Assembly: GCA_964035795.1 (NCBI GenBank)
Contig: OZ038325.1
Coordinates: forward strand, 6,457,332-6,521,331
DNA length: 64,000 nucleotides
Reading direction: 5' to 3'
Source of the DNA: Pterobdella sp. o SKG-2022
Lineage: Eukaryota > Annelida > Clitellata > Hirudinida > Piscicolidae
In this document: in pieces, positions 1 to 10,217 of the stretch
How positions within the stretch are numbered: the stretch's first letter is position 1
How the letters are laid out: each line of letters opens with the position of its first letter
Position numbers and translations under genes: made by a program
The notes under the pieces: model-generated
Database searches by the model: none
The model's input: the letters and a program-made list of their open reading frames with translations, nothing else
What the model was told of the DNA's origin: nothing

Positions 1-123
1 AGAAATTAAATTAATCAAAGCTTTATATAAATCTGGTCGAATTAATTGCCATCCTACTTCGTTGTAAATAGTGATTTTAGTGGCAACGTTGGGGTTTTTG
101 GTGATGTATTGGAGGGTGCAAGG
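1..123 (-). CDS. Partial exon of an unidentified gene, cut by the window edge
   Basis: On the minus strand an acceptor (CTTACCACTCAG) ends at 124 and is followed by 41 codons with no stop to the window edge. The other two frames are closed. The peptide begins PCTLQYITKNPNV and contains YNEVGWQLIRPDLYKAL, which looks like ordinary globular or helical-repeat protein. I do not recognise the family. The rest of the gene would lie before position 1 and, for its 5' exons, somewhere upstream on the minus strand. No convincing partner exon is visible in 124-1780. Seen: acceptor and open frame. Inferred: that it is a real exon. Confidence 0.4.
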
Positions 124-1780
124 CTGAGTGGTAAGACTACTTAATGACATCTAAAGCCACTTGTAAATAGGGGAAAGAGATTAACGTTGAGTATGCATTG
201 AAAATGTTATAGATGAATTAATTGTTGATGGGAAGAGTCAATTAGTTGATAATAGGTTGATTAAAGTGAAAAGAATACTGAAATTGCTTGATGAATGTTT
301 GAAAAATAAATTAACATAATTTTTTTAGTCAAAAATTTTAAAAATAAAAAAAAATGAAACTTCAATAAAACATAAAGTTTATAACATTCAACAAAAAAAA
401 TAAAAAAATTGATTAAAAAAATTTTTTTTCAAAAAAAAAAAATCTAAAAATAAAAAAAATAAATCAATAAAACACTGGAGAGATCAAGGTAGGAGAAAAT
501 ATTAAGAGAAACGCCGAAAAGAAAATCTTTGATGTTAAGCTAAGTCTTTTTACTGCTTCGCTTTTTCTTCGCCAATCTTTACATTCCAATGAAGAAAAAT
601 TAGAAAGAAAATGATGGGAAAGACTATTAGCTTTGAAAAATTCCAAAAAATCATGAATAACCATTGAAAAAACTCAGAATTATGGATCAAAGTGTTTAAA
701 AAAAATTTTTTGATAAAAAAAGTGTTAACTTAGCTTTTATAATGAAAAAGGATTTCGAAGGAAAATTACTCATACAAACTAACAACTTGAAACTGTTGAT
801 AATTACTTATGCAATATTTAATTTTTAATTAAAAAAAAATATATACATAAGATGTTTCTAAAAAATAATGTAATATTTATATATTTATGTGTGTAAGTTG
901 ACCAATAATCGTCCCAAATTAGGGGTGTTGCGGTGTGTTAGTTATGTTTCTTTGAGCACTATTCTTTGTACACCCAAAAATTGAATGATTATTTCATATT
1001 TTACTATAAATAGAAAAAAAGTTATTTGAACATAAAAAAGTTGAAATGCTTTATTTGGAAAGATTAGGATGAATTGATTGAAAAAATTGAAAATGATTTT
1101 TTTTTTAAATTATATATAATGAATAAAAATAAAGTAATTAAACAAAATAATAAACAAAATTGAGAAAAAAAAGGTTTCTAAGTACTAAAAAAAAGGTAAA
1201 AATAGAAAAAGAATAAATAAATAAAAAACAACTAAAATAAAACATAAAGAATAAAAAATAAATATTAATAAAACAATAAAAATAAAAAAAATTAATAAAT
1301 AAAAAAAACTAAATCAAATAACAAAAGCCACACAAAATTCAATCAAAACTATTTTGGAGCCCCATTTAAAGTCGAATAAATCACTTTTTTAATATTCGTT
1401 TGATTCATTCTTGATTCATTGCTTTCCACACAACAACCTTCAAACACACCAATAGTTGGTTTGGTTTTGCTGCTATTTGGTTCGGTTGTTTTTATATGAT
1501 TGAGGTTTTTTTACAAGTCCAAGTTTATTCAGATTTGAATTGAAGTTTCTTTTGTTTTTAAACCTGCTTTTCAAAACTCTTAAACTTATTCATTATAATT
1601 TTTTTTCTTCACTAATTTTTTTCCTTAATATCAATTATAAAAATTAATTCAAACAATTTGATTATCAGTTTTAAATTAATTTTTCGAACCTTGAAGATCA
1701 CTGGGTTATATGCTTTATCTTTTATTTGAAACTAAAAAAAACTTATATTTAAAGCTGAAAATGAATCCAAAGAAACTGTA
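124..1780. other. AT-rich non-coding stretch
   Basis: Long A and T runs with no supported gene. A 66-codon minus-strand open frame at 464-664 has no recognisable content and no splice or homology support. The only structured item is a SINE fragment at 895-973. Confidence 0.6.
895..973 (-). mobile_element. SINE type A fragment (3' body)
   Basis: Read on the minus strand this matches the body of the full-length element at 61627-61794: a TAGTGCTC-like start, a CCGCAACACCCC core equivalent to GAAACCCC, and an end in TGGTCAACTT. The tRNA-like head is missing, as expected for a 5'-truncated copy. The copy is diverged. Confidence 0.55.
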
Positions 1781-1908
1781 TGGCTGTTTTAAATAATCTT
1801 ACTGGTCATCGTTTGCGACAACGCTCAAGTTTTTGGTGCTGCAGTTGTAGTCTGAGTACTTCATCGGTTTGTTAAAGCAGTTTTGGTTTTTCAATTTGCC
1901 TAACTAAA

Positions 1909-2230
1909 TTGAAACTGATGGAGGATGTTGGGACATATCCTAAGAAGACCTGATACGCCAGCATTCCAGACTATGAAGCAGTACTAAGCCACATCAAATA
2001 AGAAAAAATTCCTAGGCAGACCTTCAAGCACTCTACCACAGACATTTAAAAAAGATGTCAAATTTATCCCAAAAATAAAACTAGAAACTTCAGAAGATTT
2101 CGAAACCATTTTTTTTCTTGCCCAACAGAAATGTTCCTAGAGAAGAATTGTGAAGAGAGTTACCCAGGAGAAATTCAGTCAACTATGCGACTAGAGCAAC
2201 TCGATGGGGATCCACCACCACCTAACTAAA
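1909..2230 (+). mobile_element. Decayed non-LTR retrotransposon 3' fragment
   Basis: The plus strand reads WRMLGHILRRPDT, then a GRPSSTLPQTF segment, then a RIVKRVTQ segment, with two internal stops. This resembles the C-terminal tail of LINE reverse transcriptases (RW-LGH-R, then GRP-T). The segment is flanked by the 10-bp direct repeat CCTAACTAAA (1899-1908 and 2221-2230). The homologous site in copy B has a single CCTAACTAAA (5809-5818) and no insert. Insertion with a target-site duplication is the simple reading; loss from copy B by recombination between the repeats is the alternative. Confidence 0.7.
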
Positions 2231-2600
2231 TATAGATATATTAATGTTATACAGAAGTTCCATTAGGTTTTGAATTGGAAAGTTCAAAATCTTTCTATTA
2301 TTGGAGTAAACAAGAAGGGACTCGAATGATTTTCACTGATAAATATTCTTTATACTTTAACTGTTTGTTTTTGAATTTTTTTTTTACAAAAAAAAACTAT
2401 TAGAAAAAAATAACCATGTATATAAAAATAAATAAAATATATATGTTAAAAATATATTAATAATTATTTTTAAAATACCGAAAACATCTCAACATCTCAA
2501 AAGTGCTAATCAAATCAGACCACGACGCGTGAGGCCACATTTTTGACGTTGCTTGTTTTCTATTTGTTCAACTCCCACCATAAAAACCTATCAATTATTA
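2221..2600. repeat. Conserved islands of the duplication, copy A
   Basis: Two blocks here (2221-2370 and 2489-2600) are nearly identical to 5809-5960 and 6032-6142, while the sequence between and around them has diverged strongly. The first block follows a good acceptor (GTTATACAG) and has an open plus frame reading GFELESSKSFYYWSKQEGTR. Copy B differs by a few bases, giving F-to-S and D-to-N changes. The second block contains GACGCGTGAGGCC and TGACGTT and has no obvious coding content. Function unknown. Confidence 0.65.
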
Positions 2601-2739
2601 ATTTTTTTCATAACAGAATTCTTTTATTAGCTTTCTAAGCAAATTTTATACTTTTTCATATGGTTTTGATAGAAATTAGTGCGAGTTCCAAAATTTTTTT
2701 AAAAATTTCAATATATAAATTTTCACCAAAAACTTATCT

Positions 2740-3110
2740 TTTCTCGGTTTTCTTTTTTTCGCCCTTTCCTTTGATCTGTTACTTGATTTTTTAGATGAGT
2801 TTTTGCTCTTCTTTGAATTTTTCTTGTTTTTATAGTTTTTTTTCACTTTTTTTACTTTCTTATTTTTCTTTATATATTTTTTCGTTTTTTCATCATTATT
2901 TTTTTTCTTTTTTCAACCTTATTTTTTTTGTTTTAAATGAAATTTCTTTTTACTGTCTTCCATCTTTTTTTTTACAGCTTGACTCCTAGTCTTATCGACT
3001 TCACTTCCCTCACTTCCAATTTCAATGTTATTCTTTCCACCAGACTCAACAGCTTCTAAACGCCTCATAACCATATTATCATTGTTCTCTGCGTTGATGA
3101 TTATTGTTTT
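2740..3110 (-). pseudogene. Broken copy of the lysine-rich frame, copy A
   Basis: The minus strand starts near NAENND and contains GSEGSEVDKTRSQAVKKK, in the same frame as the open 84-codon frame of copy B (6269-6523). It is interrupted by a stop after a short lysine-rich run. It may be a decayed exon or a repeat-derived frame. No protein family recognised. Confidence 0.3.
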
Positions 3111-3147
3111 TCAATTTTTGTTCAATTGTTTTTTTAAAGTGTTGAAT

Positions 3148-3225
3148 CCACGTAAAATAGCACTTTGTGAAACCAATCAAGTGCGCAACCGAAAGCCCAG
3201 ATAGGGACGATTGAATGGTCAACTT
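3148..3225 (+). mobile_element. SINE type A fragment
   Basis: Plus-strand body copy: TAGCACTTTGTGAAACC, then CAACCGAAAGCCCAGATAGG, ending TGGTCAACTT. It lies at the corresponding place to the SINE at 6583-6662, so it was present before the segmental duplication. Confidence 0.65.
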
Positions 3226-4520
3226 TTTTTTTATTGAATAACAAAAAGCCCATCATCATTTAGTGATGTTATTTATAAAAATTTCAGAGATTAATCAAAA
3301 TAGTGCGTGAGAAACACCAAAAAATATTTCTATGTTTTTTTTTATTTTATGTAGTTGGTTATTTTATATGAATATACAATAATTGTTTATTTGAATATTA
3401 AAAGAAAGTTGCATGCCACAGTTTCTCATTAAAAAAAATTAAATGGTCTTTAAAAAAATGCTTAAAATGGCAATTTGTGAGCGATAAAACAAAATATAAT
3501 TGAAATTGAAACCTGAAGCTTTTTTATAATAATAATACTAAAATTGGTATTTGGAAAAAAACTTATGTTGTCAAATTTTTTCATTTTAAATAAAAAAAAT
3601 CATAATGAAATTATTATAAAAAAACATCAATATTCAAAAAATTGATGAAAATAGCGATAAAAGCAAAAATAAAGGGAGGCACAAACCTTTTCGGTGTCCA
3701 AGGAAGAATCCTGATTGAAGATTTGAAATAATCGTTTATAAAAAGAAATTTTTTTTGAAAAATAATTTATTTAACCTCATGAATAGAGACTAATTTGAAT
3801 ATTTTTAATTTCTATATATATTAAAAGTGAAATTTATAATTGACGAAATATACTCATTTAATAAAATTTTTTTTACTTGGTAAAAAAACTCTTCTGCCCC
3901 AAAAATAAAGAATTCTTTCTGCCAAAGTTTAATTTCGAGTTTCTTACAAACTTATGTAGCGAAAACTTCGAAAATATTGATTAGAGAATCACAAAAAAAG
4001 CAACAACAATATGCATAATATTAAGTGAATAACCATAATAAACATTGAAAAAATGCTTGAAAGTTCAAAAAAATTATTTTTATTATTGATTGGATCCAGT
4101 GGTTAATAGATTGAACTTAAAGTTTTGTTAAAACACTTAAGTTTCGGTGGATTTCAGTTCAACCTTCAAACCCAGTAAGCACTCAATCTACTTTGAACTT
4201 GAAGGATTTTAAAAACTCAAACTACAGTGCTTTTCATTTTAAAATTTCCATTTCAGTGTACCAATACTAATTACATTTAGTGGGTTTTTTCAATCTTTCG
4301 CGTTTTTATTCACATTTAGTTTGTTTTATTTTTGACCTTAAATTTATAAATATTTGTTAACTCATATCAATAATCATATACGTCGATAATATGAGAAAAT
4401 TTAGTACATTTATTAACCAAAAATAGAATTTTCGGTATGAAGTATTATCATCAAAAAAGTTTTTTTTTCTAGTATTTTTCTGACATAAATTTTCAAAAAT
4501 ACGCTATACTCATTCAAAAT

Positions 4521-4786
4521 TATAATCTTCCTCATTTCTTTTTATCACTTCATGACAGAAAAAAACACTGCTGGCAGTAAAATTGAGGTAAAAATCATTT
4601 ATCAATACGTAATGGTGATATCCATCGCATCACTGTACTCGTGAAAGAGTTTTCAAAAGATCTCATGTCGATAGATTAGATTTTTTCAAAAACTATTAAA
4701 CCAGCAAAAAAGGGGTAGGTTTTGTTGAGTTTAGTCTTATCATTAAACGTCAGCATGAGAATATAGAGTGTGACTATGTAATTTTT

Positions 4787-4827
<41 letters not shown>

Positions 4828-5664
4828 CTACGAAGTATATTATAGGGATGTTTAACCCAGGGAGTTTCAAAATCGAAAATATATGGTGGTTGGTAGTTTT
4901 AATATAATAAATAATGAATAATTTTATTGAAGGTTATAACAATAAAACATTGGAATTAATTGTGTTGGGTTATCTCAGTTTGAAGCTAATATAATTTATG
5001 GCTTCTTATAAAAACTAAAATCTTTAATATTCTGTTTTTTGATTTTAGTTTATTTTTTTTTCAATTATCCAATCTATTGTATGTACCTATGTGAGTAAGC
5101 ATCAGTCTACATGATTGGAGTTGCTCTTGCCAACTTTCTAAAAACTTGAGGTTCATAAGTAATCTTATAGGGTTATACGAAGTTTTTTATATTTAATTAT
5201 ATTATATTATACATGTATTTTTATATTTTCCACAATTTTTGTATATAATTCCTCAATATCTCTTTTAGTTATTACAATTTAAATTAAATTCAATTACAGA
5301 GCATCAATAAATAGAAGTGTTTTCAAAACTATGAACATGAATAACATAAAGGCCAGTTAGAGCCTCTAGATCTTGCCCGAGGTGACGAAAAATGACCGAA
5401 CGGAGTTTGCTTTTTCTTAAAAAGCTGTTGAATACTTTATCTAAGACATTATCTTTTCAGACTTCTTAACCTTTCTACCTGCTACAAGCAATAGCCAACC
5501 TAAATAGGGCTTTTCAACAAGCAGAAGCATCAGAGTCTTGCAGGTGACTTATGTTGTCCTAATAGTTGTAGACAAATTAGAGATCGTTGGGTCACACGCC
5601 TTGTTTTGCCTTCAAAACTGAAGAGAGCTAATATCTAAGACTGCAGATGAGCCCAAAATAACTC
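4521..5664. other. Spacer between duplicated units, with a (TAA)n microsatellite
   Basis: A TAA trinucleotide tract of about 13 units occupies 4788-4827. The rest is AT-rich with no supported gene. The 5340-5640 stretch is less AT-rich than its surroundings but all frames are closed by stops. Confidence 0.6.
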
Positions 5665-6268
5665 TATAAATGTTTGAGATTACCTCACCGGCCAACGCTT
5701 GGGGTGACGCTCAAGTCTTTGGTGAGGTGGTTGTTTGTAGTCTGTGTAGATGTTCAGATAAATACCTCTACTTTTAATTTTCAAGCAATTTTCGGTTTTT
5801 TTGTTTGCCTAACTAAAGATAGATATATTATTGTTATACAGAAGTTCCATTAGGTTTTGAATTGGAAAGTTCAAAATCTTCCTATTATTGGAGTAAACAA
5901 GAAGGGACTCGAATGATTTTCACTAATAAATATTCTTTTATATTTTAACTGTTTGGTTCATAAATCTATATTTTAAAAAGCATCGACGGTAAAAACACAT
6001 CTAAATATATCTATAAAATATTGAAAAACACCTCAACATCTCAAAAGTGCTAATCAAATCAGACCACGACGCGTGAGGCCACATTTTTGACGTTGCTTGT
6101 TTTCTATTTGTTCAACTCCCACCATAAAAACCTATCAATTATTTTTCTGAGCAAATTATTACTTTTTATTTGGTTTTAAGACGGAGCAAAACAAGTTTTG
6201 AAGTTTCATTCAAAGTTTCAATCAAAAATCAATCAAAAGTTTTCCAAATTCTTTTTTTCCATCAAATT

Positions 6269-6523
6269 TTAATTTTGATTTTTAATTGTTTCATGAATTG
6301 TTTTACTGCCCTTCTTTGATTTTTTCTTTTTATTATAATTATTTTTTTTAATTTTTCTTGTTTTCGTACCTTTTTTTAAATTTTCTCTCGTTTTGTCACT
6401 CTTATTCTTTCTATTTTTCTTTGATTCTTTTTCTTCGTAATCTTTCGCTATTTTTTCTATAGTTTCCCTTTTTGTTCTTTCGATTTTACTTCCCTCCTTT
6501 CCAACTTCCAACATTTTACCCAC
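6269..6523 (-). CDS. Lysine-rich open frame of unknown status
   Basis: An 84-codon minus-strand frame beginning MGKMLEVGKEGSKIERTKRE and continuing as a K/E/N-rich, probably coiled or disordered stretch. The frame stays open upstream to a possible acceptor (CAACGCAG). The homologous frame in copy A keeps the same register over about 40 codons and then stops. I do not recognise it. Lysine-rich frames are cheap in A-rich DNA, so coding status is doubtful. Confidence 0.25.
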   Translation of the reverse strand: MGKMLEVGKEGSKIERTKRETIEKIAKDYEEKESKKNRKNKSDKTRENLKKGTKTRKIKKNNYNKKKKSKKGSKTIHETIKNQN

Positions 6524-6582
6524 ATTTTTGGTGTTTTCTGCGTTGATTTTTATTGTTATTCAATAATTATATCCATTATTAA

Positions 6583-6662
6583 CTCCACATGGAGTAGCAC
6601 CCGGTGAAACTAATCAGTGGTGCAACCGAAACCCCAGGTAGGAGTGATCAAATGGTCGACTT
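6583..6662 (+). mobile_element. SINE type A fragment
   Basis: Body copy: GTAGCACCCGGTGAAAC, then GAAACCCCAGGTAGG, ending ATGGTCGACTTATT. It is clearer than its counterpart at 3148-3225 and lacks the tRNA-like head. Confidence 0.7.
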
Positions 6663-7739
6663 ATTAAATAACAAACTCCATAGTCATCTTTCAATGATGT
6701 TATTTGGGAAAGTTTTTCAAGATTAGTTAAAATAATGAATAGAAAATATCAAAAATTAATTATATAATTTTAAAAATTTTATGTAATTGTTTATATAAAT
6801 ATTTAAAAGTTCAATGCCACAAATTTTCTTTCAGCTTTATAAAATACAAAATATAACTGTTAAATAGTCTTCAAAAAAATGTCTAAAATGATGGCAATTT
6901 GTGAGCGATAAAACAAAATATAATTGAAACCTGAAGCTTTTTGGCTGTGAGCCGCCATAACAAAGGATATCAAGAGCAAAATACAAATCGGCTTCATCTG
7001 TTAAGTGTTTTATGTCTATGTTGTGAAAAATGTATAATATTCAGATTTTTAATTATGGAGTATAACTATACTAAGTATATTTATATGAGTTATTAACCAT
7101 CATACATATAATACTGAGATTGGTATTTGGAAAAAAAATCCTAATATTGTAACTAATGAACTTTCAAATATTGAATAAAAATGATACAAAAATATAAAAA
7201 ATCATAAAAACAATTATAAAATTAATAAGAGAAAAATAATAGCAGAATTTAATTGAAAAACTCATAAAAAAATTAAAAAAAAAACAATGAAAAATAATAA
7301 TAAAAGTAGGCACAAACTTTTTCGGTATTCAACGAAGCTTCCTGATTGGAAAAATGTCATTTTCAATAATTATTTGTAAAAAAAATATTCTAAATATAGT
7401 GATTCATTTAATATTATAGATAGATACTTATTTAAATCATTAATGTCTATACATATTTAAAAAAAGTTTCTTTTTAAAGAAACATTTATTTGATAATATA
7501 TTTCTATACTTGAAAAACAAATCTTTTAGAAAATCCTCTCTGCCCAAGTTAAACTTCAAGTTTCTTACGAGCTTATATAGCAAAAAATTTGATAATATTG
7601 ATTAGAAAACGAAAAAAAAATAGTAATAATATGCATAATAATAAACGAATAACCAAAATAATTAGAAGTTAATTAAAAATTCAAAAAATGAATCTTCAAC
7701 ATTCAACGTTTTAAACTATACAGCGGACATGTACGCTGA

Positions 7740-9190
7740 CACTGTCAAACAGTTCTTTTCTATTTTGCCGTCAGTATCATTGCCTCCTCCTCACTCTTAG
7801 TCAGTCTTGGGCTCTCCTCTCACTCACGAAGCCATAATTCCCATTCTTGGCTCAAAATTAAGAGACATCCGTCGGCTTTGCTCCAAGCTAGAAGAAGTTG
7901 ACCTCCATCATGCTTTCACTTTGCTGAGAAACTGCTTCTCTATTCCCAAATTGGTTTATATCCTTCGAACGTGTCCTACTTTCGTTGAGCCCATGACATT
8001 ATTGGAGTTCGACTCTATAATTCGTGCTGCTCTTGCGTCCATTTCCAATGTCTCTCTGTCCGACAAGAGCTGGAAGCAAGTATCTCTTCCAAATCGTTTC
8101 GGTGGCCTAGGTTTAAGATCAGCGCGAGCCCTATCATTGCCACGCTTCCTCTCTTCCTCATATGCACCTCGAGTCTCGTTCGGCTCCTTCTTTCATTTGT
8201 TTCCGACGCTCTCGCGTCTGATGATCTTCAGCAGGGTGATCGTGAGGTCGTTTCAGCTAGGAAATCGTGGCAGAAACAATGCAGTGTTGCGCCGTTAGAT
8301 CTTTTGGGAAGCCAACGGAAATGGGATGATCTTTTGTGCGAGGTCGCTCTCAACGATTTGCTGGTAGACGCAGACCAGTGGGACCGTTGTCGTCTTCTTG
8401 CTACCAAGTCGGCACACTCCACCGCGTGGTCGGAAGCTGTGCCAATTCCCGTTAAAGGAAACTTTTTAGGTGCAGAAGAGCTAACGGTGGCGGTGGCGCT
8501 TCGAGTAGGGGCTAATATTTCTGGCACCCCAACATGCCTTTGCAAGTGTGGTGTAAGGATGGACGCGAAAGGCTACCATGGCCTTTCGTGTCGACTGAAT
8601 GAAGGCAGACTCCCCAGACACGCCGAGGTCAAATCCATTATTAAAAGATGCCTGGAGAAAATCCTCGAACCATCAGGGCTCGACAGGAGTGACGGACGTC
8701 GTTTTGATGGCATAACGACCTTCCCTTGGAAGCATGGAAAATGCTTGGTCTAAGACGCAACAGTCGTCGATGCTTTTTCCAAGTCCCACATTATCGCCAG
8801 CTCCATCAAGTCAGGATCCAGCGCAAAATCTGCGGAAATATTAAAAAGCCGCAAATATCAGGGCTTGGCGGGCAACTTCCATTTTCAACCCGTTGCATTC
8901 GAGACAACGGGCTGCTGCGGACCTTCAACCAGTAGCTTTGTTGAGGAGTTGGGTAGAAAAGTTATCGAGGCGTCAGGGGACCCTTTGGAAGCAGTGTGGT
9001 TGCTTCAGAAGATTTCCCTTGCAATTGCCCGCGGCAATGCTACCAGCATTCTTTCCTGTTTCCGTTCTTCTTCCTCTTTCTCTTAAGTGCAGTTTTTTTT
9101 TCTTTTTTCTATATCTCAATTTACATCTTCACCAATGTATCAGTTGTATATTGTTTATATGCTTGTTCAAACATTGCATTAATATAAGTT
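7740..9190 (+). mobile_element. Decayed non-LTR retrotransposon, RT C-terminus plus zinc-knuckle/nuclease-like tail
   Basis: From about 7807 the plus strand reads GSPLTHEA, LLRNCFSIPKLVYILRTCP and FGGLGLRSA, typical of the thumb region and C-terminal extension of LINE-type reverse transcriptases. After a frameshift near 8180-8215 a second frame runs to 9086. It has CLCKCG, GYHGLSCR, a GRLPRH segment, then DGRRFDG and PWKHGKCLV, then an in-frame TAA at about 8753 where a Trp is expected, then DATVVDAF, FHFQPVAFET and SGDP/QKISLAIARGNA motifs. The Cys-rich knuckle followed by RH, DG and D-x-T resembles the restriction-like endonuclease tails of some non-LTR families. That assignment is inference. 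The 5' part (RT palm) is absent, so the element is 5'-truncated and dead. It sits inside copy B of the duplication. Confidence 0.85.
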
Positions 9191-9640
9191 AGAACTTTGT
9201 GAAATAAAAAAGTGAAAAACATTGAACGAATCTAGAGAATTATAGAACAAAACTTAATATTCTGTTAAAATTTTCACTTCAGTATATCAATATTAATCCC
9301 ATTTGGTTTTTTTTTTTTATTTTTCATGTTTTTTCTCATTAGATTTGTTTTACTTTTAAACTTAAATCTATAAATACTCTAACATACTTTAATCATTGTT
9401 GGTAATTAGTAATGGAGAACTCTATACAAATTGACTAACTTTCCTATATTGATGATAGTTTTCCATCAAGTTCAACTTTACCAAAAAATCGAATTTTGTA
9501 TACCGATTTATTCATGCATAAATCTCAATAAATTACTTTTATGGTTTTTATTTGACTAATGTTTCTGTACTTTTTCCTTTAAATCGATAAGGTTTTATGT
9601 GCACTCATTTGAAAGTTTTGAAAATTTTTCGAACATAAAT

Positions 9641-10217
9641 TTAAGTTTCAAACAAATAGGAAACTAAAAGACATGATGCGCAAGTATATGAACCTAACAG
9701 CTAAAAATGTATAAAATAAAAATAATTATGAAATATATATCAATTAAAATGTAAAAAAAAATTCTAAAAAGCACTTAATTAAAACAACAGAAAGGCATAG
9801 CATAACTAATTGAATTCCAAATAAAAAACTAACAGGCATTTGAATAATAAATAAAAAATCTATACACCAACAACTTCTAGTTTTTCGATTAAAACTAGTT
9901 ACATTCAATGGGATAAAAATGGAAGTTCTGAGAGAATAATGCTACATGAAACAGTGATTCAAAACCAATACAACAGACCTGAAAAATTAGAAGGTTTTGC
10001 TCCTATTACTATTTTTAATTATCTCTTTATCCTTTCATAATTATGTTTTTATTGATCTTTTTATTATTTTGAATATTATTTTTATTAATTTCTTCATTTT
10101 ATTATTATTTCAATTATTTTTATTATTATTCTTCTTATTTTTATTTTTTTCTTAATATTATTTCAATTATAATTTTTTAATTTTATCATTATTTATCCAT
10201 TTTTATTGGTCATTCTA
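9641..10217. other. AT-rich intergenic stretch, no gene seen
   Basis: Between the end of the duplicated block and the stop codon of the TRP gene. It is rich in ATT/TTATT short repeats and nothing else is recognised. Confidence 0.6.

Larger units (their letters stand above)
1780..4520. repeat. Segmental duplication, copy A
   Basis: Copy A aligns collinearly with copy B at about 5665-9640. Shared landmarks in order are a GACGCTCAAG-like segment, CCTAACTAAA, the two highly conserved islands (2221-2370 and 2489-2600), a lysine-rich minus frame, a SINE body, a GAGCGATAAAACAAAATA segment, TTTCTTACAAACTTATGTAG, and a block near 4230-4390. Most of the unit has diverged substantially, while the two islands are nearly identical between copies. 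Copy A carries an extra LINE piece (1909-2230) and lacks the large LINE found in copy B. Confidence 0.8.
5665..9640. repeat. Segmental duplication, copy B
   Basis: Collinear with copy A (1780-4520). It is longer because a LINE of about 1.5 kb (roughly 7700-9240) interrupts it. The matching segment picks up again near 9255-9410, which matches 4225-4390. It contains a SINE body at 6583-6662 and the conserved islands at 5809-5960 and 6032-6142. Confidence 0.8.

Noticed and set aside
464..664. 66-codon minus-strand open frame
   Set aside because: No family resemblance and no phase-compatible link to the exon at 1-123 that I could find.
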